Below are positions 46,723-61,000 of a stretch of DNA of 64,000 nucleotides, piece by piece (the stretch's first letter is position 1; each line of letters begins with the position of its first letter). The notes under the pieces were generated by a model. It saw only the letters and a list, made by a program, of their open reading frames with translations. It did not search any database and was not told the origin of the DNA. This DNA comes from Macquaria australasica. Its lineage: Eukaryota; Chordata; Actinopteri; Centrarchiformes; Percichthyidae. Both the position numbers and the translations under genes were made by a program. Location: NCBI GenBank assembly GCA_005408345.1, contig SEMN01000132.1, positions 496,001 to 560,000 of the forward strand, written 5' to 3'.

Positions 46723-48447
46723 CTGTGTCTCTGCAAAAGACTGAGCCATTGTAGAAACAACTTGTCCTCACAAGACATGCTCCTCCGCAGGTGCCCATAT
46801 ATAGGAGTGTTTACTACATGTACAGTATAGCCTCCTGTGTGCTGCATCTCTCTTCTCTCCCATCACCTCTCTCCTGCTCCTTCTTACTTTCCCTTCCTGC
46901 CTGTCAGAGTTGAACCTGCACTGATCAGAAAGAGGGACGCTGTACTGTCTGTTTTGCTGCAGAGTAGTCTTTGTGTATCAATCTACAAAATAATATGGTG
47001 TAATCTAAGCCACATCCAGTTTCATGCATTTAAAATGTAACACATCCACACTGGCACTTGAATAATTTAGGAAATGCAAACATCTGTAGACACTCACATG
47101 TATGCACACATTTCCACATAATTATAGAACATGCCTTCATGCTCATATCACCAGTGAAATGCACATCCTCGTAAAAGCTAGACATTTGATATTTCAGTAT
47201 AGTAGTTCTTACCAAGGGTTGAGTTGAGCAGCCCTCTAACAACATCAATCCAGTGAAGGTCATTACTTCTATACATCCATGCTGCTGCAACACGTTTATG
47301 GGATGATTTTACGTATTATGAAAGTTAGCATGTCTGCTAAGAAACTGTATTTGGACGCTGTGTGCATTTTTGGTAGGATGAACAGAATGTGTTGTTAACA
47401 CTGTGTGGAGGCAGTCCTCACACCTGCTCTAAAATCAGTCATCACACCCATTAAAAAAAGCACTTGCATGGCTCCGTAGCTGTGAGATAGGAATGTGAAA
47501 AAGAATAAGAAATCATATTTTTGTCTGTCGGGTCGTTGAACTTTATTCATTGTGTATTTTCTTTGAACCATCTGTGGTTTGAGACCTTTCCATAACAAGC
47601 TTGTGGTGCACAGTTCCATCCCCTACCCTTCCCCCGACAGTCCTTTCCTGGTGCAGATGAAAATGACTGTAATGCATCAACAAAGCAGATGCTTTACTTT
47701 GGTAGTTGATTGCCAAAGGTTCTTATTATCCAAACAAAACATGGACATTGATTTTACATTGTCAAATTCATCCATTCATTATTTCATTCATTCATGGATT
47801 CTTAGGGATGCTCATGATCAGAGTAGGATCCGGTGCAGTGACCAATTCTGGAGATTCAGGAAGTGTTGAAGTGGATGCTTACAACATGCTACTCTACAAA
47901 TGCACAGTCTCCATCAGCTAAATGCGTTGGGGAATTGTGTATAGTATATGTGTGTGTAGGGTTTGTGTGTGTTTGTGTGGGTGGGTGGGTGCTCAGTGCT
48001 CCACACTGCAAAGCTCTGAGGGACAGATGGCTGCTCAGTCTCATTGAGAGTTGCTCTACCGGTCTCTTGTCTTTGGCTCTGGGTCTCTATCCTGTCCTGG
48101 CAGTGGCATCACAGTCATAACCACCCATCCATACAATACACACACACACACACACAGAGCTCCTTTTACCCTGCAGGCTAACCAAGCTGCCGACTCTGCA
48201 ATAACCACTAACCCTGCTGCTGCAAGTGACCTGACCCATGCTGGAATCCAAACCAACACGTTAATCGCTGCGACAGGCGACTGGCTCAGCAGGTTTTTCA
48301 TTAAAATGGCACCACATTACATTACAAGCATATGAAAGCCTATGGAATTTACATTAACATGGAATTTAACTTGAAAACGTCCACATTATGAGTTTGCCTC
48401 TGTGGGACCGCCATCAGACAAAATCGAGACAACTGCGCCTGCGTCCA

Positions 48448-48740
48448 CACATGGGAGAAGTTTGCCTTTCTAGTGTGGTTAACGTTGTGAAACTGTTGCA
48501 GTTTGGTTATGTTTAGGCAGCAAAACTACTTGGTTAGGTTTGCGAAAGATCATGATCTGGGTTAAAACAAGTTAAGACTCAAACAGCAGTCTGCTGGGTG
48601 AAAGTCCAGTGTTCAACCCACTCATCCATCCTGACCTACTCACTACATGGACTTTGTCACTATTTGTACTACATCACCTGACTTCTTAAAGGCTTTCTGT
48701 CAGAAAGCTTTCAGCCTTCGAGAAAGACTTCTCCCATGTG
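48448..48740. mobile_element. MITE with CACATGGGAGAAGTTT termini, copy 2
   Basis: The left end CACATGGGAGAAGTTTGCC and right end CTTCTCCCATGTG are inverted. The interior shares GTGGTTAACGTTGTGAAAC, TTTGGTTATGTTTAGGCAGC and ACTACTTGGTTAGGTTT with the 11.7-kb copy. It lacks about 65 bp relative to that copy. Confidence 0.75.
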
Positions 48741-50738
48741 CTCTGCATCTATTTGCGTCTATTTGTTTACATTTTGGCAAACTGGCACCATCAAGTATGC
48801 CGAATTAGCTTTGAGTACTTCCTCTTTGCAACATGTGTATCATGTATGTGGGTTCAGATTTGACCGAGTTATGACTCTAGGAAGGAATGTAATTTTTGAC
48901 GTAAATTGCGGCAATCGGAACGCGAGGAGTTCGAGAAGAGTAAGTACCTTAATTGCCTCCATGAGCTGTGCGTCACAGCCTATAACTGCTGACCGTGCTG
49001 ATGAGCGGGACAAATCAGCAGGATAAACTACAATAACTAACTTATCACCTTGCCTGTCCCTTTCACCTCATGTCTCTTCCTCTGCGTCCCCTTTCAACTC
49101 TTGCGCGCCTCACAGTTTGAAAACCTGTCTTAGATGTTTTATGTCTTGGCTCCTATTGCATTAATTTCTCTATAATTCAATGAGTAATAAATGCCCAGAT
49201 ATTCTTTTCTCATATGCAGCTGAACTGTGACCTTTGTAAATGTTTTGGAATCTTAATTAGTATCTTTATGCAACATCACTACTTTATAATTTCTCATCTC
49301 AAAGAAATTCACTCCAGAACTGCGCGTTAGAGGGCAGTCCCAGTCCCTGATTGCGTAATTAGCCACTACCTTAATAATTAGGCACTAATTGCCAGCAGAT
49401 TGCAAGCACAAATTGAATGAAAAACACATTGCAAATTTGCCCTGCGTAAATCTGGCCCTAGTGATCTGCAATTTACCGTGTAGAGAAAGTGGAATGGTGA
49501 GAAAAGGTCAGTATATCCCCAGTTTGTGGTAGATTTGATGACTGCTGCTCCAGCTCTGAATCAAACTGAAAACCCTGGCAAACTGGGTATACATTTGCAT
49601 GTGTGTGCAGGTGTGTAAGGGTACAGAAGTGTTTTTATTTAATCATCTCTGTGTTTGCTCTCCTTTGTAGCAGATTTTGAGACAGATAAAAAGCTGGGAG
49701 TGTACGGGAGGCACAGCGCTTTTCTCTCTTTGCTCCTAACAGTCTGAGAATGAACGCTTACACAAAAGTGCACACACAAAACTCGCCGGAAGATATGGGT
49801 TGTCTTTGCCGGTGCATACATCCTCTGAGTCCCTCAGATTTACAATATAAAAGCAAATCATTGCTTGCGGAAGTGACTTACACATAAGGGTTGTCTGTGA
49901 GTACACATGCTCAGTATAGACGAATGCCACATTATTGAAAGCTCATGAACATCACGTTGTTACAATATAAACAGTTACATCACTAGTTGGCCTGTTGACA
50001 CCACATCCAGGACAATACCAACAATATAGTAAAAGCTTCAGTAAACCTCAGCCACAATCACTGTGCCCTCCCCTTTAAATGTGAAATCCAAATCTAGCTC
50101 AGACATAATTACAGTGCTGGTGATGTTATGTTTCTCACCCGCTTTTCCAAACTATTTTGAGCTGAACTTATTAAAGCTGTGCTGCCACTAATTAAGTTGT
50201 TTGTCTTTGCAAAGCGATCTCCGCCTGCCCACTGCTGCTCACTAATGAGTAGTTGTGTCACGGCACACTGCCTGCTGATTGAAGGGGAGATGAAAGCAAA
50301 AAAAGTGAAGAAAAATGACCCGATGGTGGCAGATTTTCTAACAGGCAGTGCTGGGGCTGTTGTACACGTCGCTGAATCTTGCCAGTTTGGGCTTGTTAAC
50401 AGGCAGTTGTGTGGGTGCTGAAGGTTCCCGTGGAGGTTATAGACAACACAGGTTTCTTTCAAGTGAGAAGCACTGATGTTTAAGGAAAATTTGAGCTAAG
50501 CTGTTGCACATTGGAATCTTATTCATTAGAATTATACAGTTATAAGTAAGAAAAAAAATGAAACTCAAAATCTCAAAACACTCATGCCCTATAAGCTTAA
50601 AAAGTGCCTTTCAAACTTCTTTAACTTTTCTTCTTTAAGAACAGCTTGAATTCATGTCTATTAGAATGCATTCCCATGGCAGCAAGTTTTCACTGTGAAA
50701 AAATTATAATAAAATGTTCATAAAACCTCTCATAACAC

Positions 50739-50955
50739 TCCTGCAGCATAATCCACTTCTTCACTGTCCATCTGTATGCTCAGTATGCTGCAAAGAGTCA
50801 TAGTTTTGCCAAAAAATGGCTAAATACTGGTGGGGCTTGAGGAGGCCAACAAAGCAACACAAAAGCAGTGTATTTACTCACATTTTGGCAAAAACAATGG
50901 CTGGAACATACTGAGCACACAGATGGACAATGGAAATGTGGATTACGTTGCAGGA
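50739..50955. mobile_element. 217-bp foldback MITE
   Basis: The left arm TCCTGCAGCATAATCCAC, GTCCATCTGTATGCTCAGTAT, TTTTGCCAAAA mirrors the right arm TTTTGGCAAAAA, ATACTGAGCACACAGATGGAC, GTGGATTACGTTGCAGGA. The arms are about 90 bp with few mismatches and a short central spacer. No coding capacity. Confidence 0.8.
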
Positions 50956-53334
50956 CTGCTCTGAGAATTTTCTTGTCAACTCTGGAATCTAATCAACTGA
51001 ATTCAAGCTGAACACACCTGCAGGTGTTTATGATGGACCAAACTACGTAAAGGCACGTTTAATGATGGTTTTACTGTTTCAAGCACAGCTATTGTGGATT
51101 CAACTCAACTGTCAAGTCTACCATGAGTCAGTGTTTGATGCTCAAAGGTGTTGGGTGAAGAAACACTCTGAAGCACAAGTCTCGCACCAGCACCTACTTG
51201 TTAGAGTTTCCTGAACCAAACATTCATCAAATGTGCTAGGGGTACTTTGCACATGCCCTGTTACCTGCCATTTTTGTCAGTTTTTGTAGCATATAACTTG
51301 TTACTTGAGTGCTTGCCATTGTTGTTTCCCATAGATGGGGGTGTTTAAAATGACAAGGAGTGGAAAGGAGCTTTAGCTTATCCCTGCTGACCACATCTGT
51401 TTGACTATTATAGCAGTGAAGTGGACAGTGAAGTCCTTCCTTTTATTTTGAAGGATCAGTGTTTGAACCTCAGACTATGTAAAAGCAAACCCTCAGAGGC
51501 AGGGGTTGTGTGAGCTAGCAGACCTAATGGTTTTCCCATCTGCTGCGTCTGGGTAGTGTTCGGCTGTTGAGGGGCCCCACGCTCCTTCATGTCATCTAAT
51601 ACACAACATGGAGGGAGAGGGAGAGCAGTCAGGTAATTTTAGCTTATTCTGAAGACGTTACTGGAAACAAAGTGTGAGTGTGTGCACGTCTGATCAAGTC
51701 CACGACCATATAATGTAAAAACTGTGCGTGTGTGTCTGTGTGTGTGTACTGTATGCACATGTGTTTGGGAATATATAAATGAGCATTTGCATGCAGATGC
51801 ATTTATGTGTTGTAGCGTGAATATTGTAGCGTGAATGAAGTCACAGCATGTGGGGTAACACGCAGAATAATCTACACATGCTCATTCTCATTCAAGGCAC
51901 AGCATCACCTTGCAGATTACTACAAATGAAAGGTAAATCCCATCAGAACAGGACAACGGGATTTCAAATGAACATCATTTCAGAGATTCCATATTATTTT
52001 GTCAGTGCAAAATATATTCTATGTTGAAGAGAAGTTTTCCTGGCCACCTAAAGTAACTTGCCCTTTTAAGACTGTATACTGTGTGTAAAGGGATGAAGCT
52101 AAAGCCAGGTAGTGTTTTTTTCCACAAGATAAAATACAGAAATTTTCATGTTAGTAGGACCCACTCACTGCGCATAGCTGTATGATTATCCGCCTTTGTG
52201 AGCTGTGTGACTGCAAATATTTGTATGTACAGAGTTTGCATGGCAGAGGCCCATGCATGCGGTCTTGCAAGGTTACTTCATGTGACTCTTCCGGCTGGAG
52301 GGTTTCTTTCTGCCTCTCTCTCTCTCGCTCTCCTCTCACTTCTCTCTGTCTCTCCCACTTTGAAGCGTGCTGTAGGATGCTGTCTGAGCCAGCAGCAGTC
52401 TGAATGCTGATGAATGTCTGCACAGATAACCTGCGACTGATCTCACTGTCTGTCTCCCCTCAAATTTAACCCTTGTGTAGCCAGGCACAAGTTAAAAAAA
52501 GGAATACATCCTAATTTGCAGCATTAGCAGGGTGATTGAGGGTCACACACATTTACATCTTGGGAGCTGTGCAGAACTATAGCAAGTCTTGCAGTTTTGG
52601 CAAATTAGTAGCTGCAGTTAGGGGTTAATGCCTTATTATACAAGTGTATTCCAATGATAATCTATTGACAAAGAAAGAATGATCACTTATGTTACCCTGC
52701 CAAGATTTTTCTATAAATGCTTCAGTAACAAGCCCACTTCTCTAACCCACAGACAACTCCTCTAGACATTTTGTCATCACCTTTCCTTTCTCCTCACACC
52801 ACTTACTTCTTTTTCATCACTCCAAACTACTTCTAGCAGCACATTAGTACTACCTTTTTAGAAAGGGATTTAATCTTTCTGCCTGTCTACTTTCCCTTCT
52901 ATCACTTCCACTTCAACTTACTCTCTTAACGTTGCACTCAGAATAACAAACCGCACAACTCCTCCTCTTCCTCCCTCAGCGACACTTAGATTTCATGTTG
53001 TCAAATTTTATGTCACTCTGCTGGCCAACGAGCTTGTAATACCCTGGGCCAGAAGTTTTACAGCGGCCGGTCTGTGCTGTTTGCATCGGGGCTGGTTGTA
53101 TGAGTGCAGGGTGAGCAGTAAAATTAAACTGCAGTAAGAGTTGAACATCAAAATAATGCATGATGAGAAAACACAAAAAATCTATCTGATAATATAGCTT
53201 TTTTCCAATAATATAAAAACTCTGTCATTCTATGTAAATACTGGATATCTGCTCCCTGCCTATGTACTTGTAGAAAAGAGACTCTATAGCACGGATAAAT
53301 TAGGCTATCATTCATCAGAGACCTGTTACCTGTA

Positions 53335-53338
<4 letters not shown>

Positions 53339-53404
<66 letters not shown>
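53339..53404. repeat. (CA)33 microsatellite
   Basis: A perfect run of CA from 53339 to 53404, the longest uninterrupted simple repeat besides the 63.4-kb tract. Confidence 0.97.
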
Positions 53405-53406
<2 letters not shown>

Positions 53407-55173
53407 ATCCCTCCATCACCTCACTTCTGTGTTACCACATCCCACCCCCCTCTATAGTCTTCTGGGATTCTCTCATCTTCATGCTTCACTGACTTGTCCT
53501 GATGTTTTGCACTCTGCTTGATCTGCACACACTCATCAGGTAGTCACATGCTTCCCTGTGACATCACTCCATATGACTGTTTCCCAAACTGGAAGTGTTT
53601 TTCTAGTTGTGTGTGCCCGTGTAGACTGGAATGCTCTGCGTGTGCACATGCAACACAATGCCTTATAACAGGCAATCAGTGTGCATGTGGAGCAACAGTG
53701 AGAGCAGCAACACAAGGGTGTAGATCCCAGGGTGCACTGGGAGTGCTTGAGGAAATGTAAGCAGCTTAAGCAGTCCATGATGTTGTCATCTCTTCTCAGC
53801 TGAGCTCCCAAAATAACAGGCCCTCTGGGTACAGACTGGCAGAGCTGAGCAGGGGACAGTCAACAGACAGACCCAGAACAACCCGGCCCAGATTAGACCA
53901 GATCAGACTAGCCCAGTTACTCAGTCCACTTAAGATCAAACTGGTCAATTTAACCTTGCAAAGTAGAAGTTATTCCAGAGGACTGCGCCTTTACATGGTA
54001 TGACAATTCTCATCTTCTCTACTCAGAAACCTGCACCACTCAGCCCATTTTATAAAAGGCCAAAATGCAGCAGGCAATTTCCCATGAAGCCCTGCCTTTT
54101 ATCAAATCACGGGCTCACGTGTTGGGCAATTGACTTTAATGAGCATGCTCTCTGCCTGAGCCTAGTGTGGCTGGTGAGGTGGTCGTGGTGCTGGTGGCAA
54201 GGGAGGCAGGATTAACGTGTCTCCTATCTCACACACACAAACACACCGACTAGGCCCCATTAAGTGGCTAAGTGTGTCGGAGAAGGAGGGCCTTACACTT
54301 CCACTGAGACAGCAGACAGAGAAAAGTGTTTAAGTCTCCTCACTGCCCCCCTTTCTCCCATCTAGGTCATAATGTAGGCTATAGGCTAGCCCATGTACTG
54401 TATATTCTTATGGAAACACACAGAATGCGTGTCTTGGGGGATCGACATGAAGTGGCCCACTCTCTCTGTGTTACCAGCATATGTGTTGTCGAGTATGAGT
54501 GTTTGTGTATAATGTATATGTCTTTGTATGGTGTGTTATTTTTTTAGCAACGTTGTCGCCTCTGATGCAGCACTGTAGGCGTATGTGGATGAGCTCATTC
54601 TCACCTGTAAATTTGTCGCCGAATTATTCATGAGTCAGAGCTAAACTGGATGGAGCTGACAATGAGCTACTTCTGGAAAGTCACATTTGAATATTACAAA
54701 GAAAAAATAAATCTCTCTCAGATGCATTGCCATGGTTTTTTGTGTGTCTTTTGTTCTTTGTTTGACAAGTTTAAAACATACTCTAGCATGTAAGCAGAAG
54801 GGCAAGAAATTTCAAGGGTTCGAAAAAAGTATTTGACTTGTTTTTATTGTGGCCCATGTTGCCCCTATTAGTGCATCCAGTCCTTGGTGTTCAGAGCTAA
54901 CCTGCACATATCTCTCTCGTCTCTGCAGTAGACAGTGAAAAATACATACCGAGTGTGTGATCATGGATTCAGATGAGGACTAGAGACCTAACCATCTCTC
55001 TATTCTCTATCTCTATCTAGTGCACAAAGTCATTGGTTGTGATTGCAGGCTTACTGACAGGCTTAAAGGAGATGTTTTTTTTCCCTTCCATTTTTTAAAT
55101 GAAAAATAGTCACAATTAATTAAAAAATAAACATTTTAAAATGATTTTCAGGGGGCTGAATGGCAAAGCAGTG

Positions 55174-55202
55174 TAACCTCTAATGCCCCCTGTTAGAGGT
55201 TA
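55174..55202. repeat. 10-bp inverted repeat
   Basis: TAACCTCTAA (55174-55183) and TTAGAGGTTA (55193-55202) are exactly complementary, with a C-rich 9-nt loop. Confidence 0.8.
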
Positions 55203-57347
55203 AATTCACAGCAGAGTAGTTTCTAGCTTGGCCAGGCACCCTTTCAAATGAACACAACTGGCAGTGTTTGCAGATGGGAAGATGTTGAGGGATCAAATAT
55301 GTATCAGAGGAGACACTTGGCAGTCTACACCTTGCCCTGGTCTACAGCGGGACAAAAACTGCAGTGCAGGGGGATTTAGTCATTTTAAATTGGGACAAAA
55401 AGGGAAAAACAAGGGAACAAGGAACATACAGAAAAATACTCTTGACTGCATAAAGCTGTCATTGTCCTATTTTGAACATCAGCACCACATACAGTATGTT
55501 TTTTCTTGTCTATATACATTAACGCTTTCCCAAGGTCAGAGGCCTAATTGCAGCAATCTCATCAGCTCACATAGTCCCTCTGGCCTGTTGTAAAACTCAG
55601 CTCTCTTGGTGCCACTAGTCCACCATCCATTTTAGTTGTCAAACCAAGGTTGTGGTCAGTTGTTGTACTGCAGTACCAGATTTATTTAAGGCATTGGTTG
55701 GTCGCTAAGCTGTCATCATGCTCTCAGCCTTGGAGTGCCATGTTCACAGTCTTGCTCCAACAGAGTGCCGTTACACCTGTTTATGGCACAGGTCAGGGCC
55801 GGGCACTGAGTAGGCTGGAAGGCATGCTGAGGATGAGGAGAATGATGATGGATGGAGTGATGTGGCGTTGATTGCTTGTGTAGTATTTGCCTTAGCTCGT
55901 AGTTATGGTGCTTTTTTTTTTTCAGGGTGACCCCTGAGGTTCCGGGGTGTGACAGGTGGAGGGATGAAGAAGTGGGTTCTACGACTTGTCAGAAAAAGAA
56001 TAAGCTCATTGGGGTTAAATAGCCTGCTATATTTAGACCTCTTTTACAGCCAAAGGTCACTTGTTTGTAAGAAATACGACACTTTTGAATCTTTTTAAAT
56101 AACAGGCTCTTCAAATCTGAATGTTGTATTGGTGGATTAGATAAAGTGATGATACTTTTAGATGAATATTATAAATATTCAGTGTAATTTGCAATCTGCT
56201 TAGATCGCAATCTCGGTGTATTTGTCTTTTCAGTCCGTCTCCCTGTCTCTCTCAGTGCAATAACTTCTACAGGTCTCCTCGTCTTTGTCTGTCTGTCTCT
56301 TCCTTCTCAGAATGGTGCTGTCCTGAAAGACATCACCCATCATCTCTTGCTGCTTTACCCACAATCCCCTGTGGCTCGTGAAACTGCAGGCCAGCAGCAG
56401 CAAAGGTCATGGAAAGCAACTGCTGCTCCCTTTGTTGATTAGTTTTCCCAACCTACATTATTGAACCTTGCTGTTAAGCTTACCCTGCAATACATGTTAT
56501 ATCATAGAGTAACAATCCACTTTACCTCCATTCTGTCTTTCTTTGACTTTCAGGTTTTTCTAGCGAAAGCCTCGTGATTGACATTGCAAACTAGACAGAA
56601 TGAGAAGCACACAAAAACCTCACTGTATAGAATGGCTACTTGACCCTAATGGTTTTTTGACGTGTCCTGGTTATCAGAGTTACGCTGGAAAAGTTCAGTT
56701 AAGGGAATTGCACTGGACCAGAGGTGCTTTATGTGCTGAACTATGGTCCCCCTGGGTTTTATGGCTTCAAGCCATAATGGAGTGTTGGTGGTTAGGTTAT
56801 ATGAAGGACAAAGGCTAATCCAGTCTGCATAAGATTTAAACCTGATAGACTCTAGAGAAAGCACCAGATGTAAGTCTGTGAGCACAATGTGGACAGTTGT
56901 AAGCTCCTCCATATATGTCACCAGTGGTAGCGTGTTCATGCTTGCTGGCTATGGTCTGCTGCTCTGACATTAATAAGGGCTGTGATGTAAAGCCTCTATA
57001 TACTGCTGGGAACAGCAGAAAAACAACAACCTCCAACTAAAACAATTTAATGGATCCATGACCCCAGATTGCCGGCAGACACCTGTGATGTTAAAGTGGG
57101 ACACCTGGCCTGTTCTCTCCCCTTTTCAAATTATGTCATTTAGTTCTAGAATTAAAAACAAACAAACAATCGAAATGTCATTTGGAGCAGAGGACGGCTG
57201 TGACCAAAACGTTGGTTGCAAAAATGATGTGATGATGACAGAGTATGTGCCTATAGTGATGAGGACTTCCTTTCTGAAACAACTCAGAAAAATTTCAGCT
57301 TTGAGGTTCCAAATGTTTCATCTTATGTAATTCATTAATAAAAATAC

Positions 57348-58092
57348 TTTAAAGGGGCATCCCACCGATTTTACATTGTTGTTATGTGTTGTATAATTTT
57401 TTTCTGTGTCTGTCTGTGGCTCTGGAGGGAGCTTTCCAAAGTATTTATTTTTATTTTATTTTATTCTCAGCTTGGGCTTGAGGATAAAAAAAACCCCCAA
57501 CAGAAAGCCTGTGTTATAGACTGGAGGTGAGGGGTTTGAAAGCGATAGGCGTTTAGGAGGCAGATGATATCCCGTTGCATGATGGGAATTGTAGGATCCA
57601 GCGTTGTTGGAGCTTGACCCATACTAGAGACTAAAAGCCAGGATGTCTCGGCCTCTGCTGGTTCAATTTTGACCGCTTGTTTTTTTTAAATTCTTTCTCT
57701 TGTGAGACAATTATTTTTATTATTGATTAATCTGCAGATTACTTTCTCAATTAATCAGTTGGTCTATAAAACATTAGAAACGATGAAAAATGTCCATCAC
57801 AATAACCTAGAGCACGAGGTGAAGTAATCAAATGTCTTGTTTTGTCTGCGCAACAGTCCAAATCCCAAAATATTGAATTTACTATTTACTATAATTTATG
57901 TAAACAACTTGTCACATTTGAAAACCTGGAAGCATCAAATGTTTGACATTTTTGCTTTAAAAATGTCTTAAACGATTAATAGATTATCAAAATTGTTGCC
58001 AAATCATATTCTTTCGATCAACTAATCGATTAATTGACTAATTGTTGTAGCTCTAATGGAAATGCAATACTAAATCACTGGAATACCCCTTA
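57348..58092. mobile_element. MITE with AAGGGGYATYCCA termini containing a second MITE
   Basis: The left end TTTAAAGGGGCATCCCACCGATTTTACATTG mirrors the right end CAATACTAAATCACTGGAATACCCCTTAA. The interior to about 57700 includes TTGCATGATGGGAATTGTAGGATCCAGCG. The right third is replaced by the ATTAATCGATT element (57712-58055), so the outer repeat is the older insertion. Confidence 0.7.
57712..58055. mobile_element. MITE-like repeat, ATTAATCGATT family, copy C (nested)
   Basis: ACAATTATTTTTATTATTGATTAATCTGCAGATTAC at the left and TCAACTAATCGATTAATTGACTAATTGTTGTAGCTCTAA at the right, with GTCTATAAAACATTAGAAACGATG inside. Same family as copies at 8250, 16464 and 46540. Confidence 0.7.
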
Positions 58093-61000
58093 AGGGTATT
58101 TCAAATAAATTTATTGCAACTGGCATTTCTTTTTTCAAAATACAGATACAAATTCAGTTTTTGATTCTGTGGATAAATAATATGTTTTAGTTGAATTTTC
58201 TCATAATATAGAAAAACTATTGGTTGATTATGTATACTGAGGTTAAGATGAACCTCCTCAGCTATAGTCATATACCATAATAATAATAAAAAAATCTAAA
58301 TATTTCATTTTAGACCATTTTATGAAACCATTAAGGTGGTTCTTAAAGCCTTTACAAAAAAAGAGGCATAGCCTGAACATGATGGACCTGGAGGTGATAT
58401 TGACTTCAACTGATCTGCATAATGCGTCATGGATGAGGTCTAATTCTGGCTGTGAATCAAGACAAGAACTGCGGATACTGATCATCACATGTGATGTGAG
58501 CCTTGCAGCAAGATTTCAAATGCTGCACTCCGTATGTGCTTGAACTGTAATATTATGAAGCACTAAGGATATTGGGTTTTATTCTTAGTATCTCTTCATC
58601 TCCGTTGAATAGGACATCTGGCCCTGTAGCAATACAACCATAACAACGTGAGGAAATGGATGCTGTATCAAGAATCTCTCTCTCAGTGCCATTTTCACTG
58701 GTCTAGTGCAGCAGTGTGGCAGAGTGTGCTGCTTGGATTTGTGTTAAAACAAAAGGGCAGGGCTGTTAGTACAAACTGACCTATGAAAGTGACGAGCAAC
58801 CTCATTATCTCTACCAAATGGATGCCCAGATACATAAGATCAATGCCAGTTTATAATAAAGTGCATTGCTTGTAGACTGGGCTGTAATTCTCAGTGTATA
58901 TTAAAAAGTGAGGAATCAATAGGACTATAGGAGTATTTTTAGTGTTAGCGTGAACTGTAAGCAGGCTTATCAATATTTTTTAAGATTAGCATTATTACAG
59001 TTTCTGCTGTCATTGCTCTAAATCTATTGAAAATAACATACAGCACAAATGCACACAGCCTTGCTTGCTGCAAATAGCCCTTTGCTGCACATATATGTTC
59101 ATCAAATATTTAACATACCATAGTGAAGCTGACAAGGATTTCTACTGCAGCGGAGCAGTACACAAACACACCTTTTATTTCAGGTTTGCTGAAGTGATGT
59201 CTACAATTTGTTTTGCTCAGAACTTGCTTAGCAGTATAGACAAGAGCATACATACTTTTGTCATGTTGACAGCATATGAATCCTGACATGCATACTAATT
59301 CACCACAGCTTGTTTTGAATGATGGGTTGCTGTGTTGAGAGAATCAACTCTGACACTAATCGGCAGGTGAAGCCCACTCACAATTTACTCAACAATGTAG
59401 GGCAGATAACTATGATGTAGCAATTAATGCTTAATTGTTCCTCATTAAACAGGTATCGACCACACTAATAGCCTGTATCCCATGGGAAAAACTGCCTCAT
59501 CTGATAGGTTTCTGTAACGTTGCAGTATTTCTACTCCAGCCATTCTGTCTTGTTTCTCTTTTCAAGCCGTGGATGTTGTCATGGTAATTATCTGCCACAT
59601 TGTGAAGCAGTTTAGTGTTTTGTGGCTTTGGCTCCTGCTCATTGGTGTTGGCTGTTCAAATACACACAAACACCCAAACAGCTGTGGGACCATTAGCAAG
59701 AACACAATAATCTCTCCGTGCAGGTGGAAGATAGGTGGAAGTATTTGATTTGTTTCAGCTATTCGGCAATCAATCAATGAGCGAATAAATGAATGAAAAC
59801 AATGAAGTCAAAAAGTCAAAAATGAAACTTGGAGCTAAACCTGAGACAGAACATTTCGGTCTGGTTCACCAGCTGCTCTCCTGGCCTCGCAGTGTAGACT
59901 GTTCTGGAATCGTGCGGCAGGGTAATGAGCGGTTTTCAGTTACCATTTTCACATGGGGATCAACAACAACTGTCCCCTTCCTTCACCTCACACTGTCCCT
60001 CCCTGTAGCTGTTGCTCACTCTCACATGATATCAATAAATATGTCGGCAGCTCTTGTCTCATTCCAGGTGTTAGGGATTAAGTTTGTGTCGTGTTAAAGA
60101 AAGTTGCTGGGACAATTTGTACCCCCACTAACGTAGTTTTATTCTGCTGTGCCTCCATTATATCACCATTTTTCTCCACCAGTTTTCTCCAGTGGCTTGG
60201 GCTCGGGTTTAAGCTAATTTTTACTCATCTTGAGCCAGATCAGACCAAAAGTGGTACTTTTGATTTACGTGATAGTAGTCTGTCGACATTGAAAATTGTC
60301 ATGTTTTACATAGAGCAAATAAATGCTTCACTGGGTTTACAGTAGACTGAATTGGTGCGTTTTTGAATCTGAACTCAATTTTAGCTGTTTAAATACCGAG
60401 ACTTCAGCCACTTAATGAGGCAATGCTGCCAAAGAATGGCTACACATTTTTTGGAAACCAAAATGCAGTGTAATTCTTTGATTACATTTGGGATGTGCAC
60501 CTCCTCAAAAACGTGACTACATGTCGGGGCTACAGCGGATACAGTGATTCTACCTGGAGACCACAAGAGCTGTGATTGATCAGCTTTAGCTTCTGTTTTC
60601 TCCTTTCCGATGCCATTAGATATTGTTGATAGTGAAGGCACCATTAAGGAAGTTCTGCTGCTTTTCAGTAAAACACATCAGATGCTGAACTATAAATCAA
60701 AACCTACACCATAGGTTTCTACGTTGGGAGTCCTGTTAACTCTTTTGTCATTATAAATCAAGCTTTACATATCTAATTGATGGGCTTTGTCATAATGACC
60801 ACTGTTAGTGCGTAAAGTTTGAACAGTCACACGATACTGTAATATGGCACTGTCTAAACTGTCTTTTGACACATCATGCTAAATAAATAATGCTATTTTC
60901 AGACACTGTTTGACTCGCCTGTTGTTAGAAATGTCTGGATGCCAGCAATCCCTGGAGAAATTGTTGTCAATAAAACTACCAGCACCCTGGATGGTCACCT

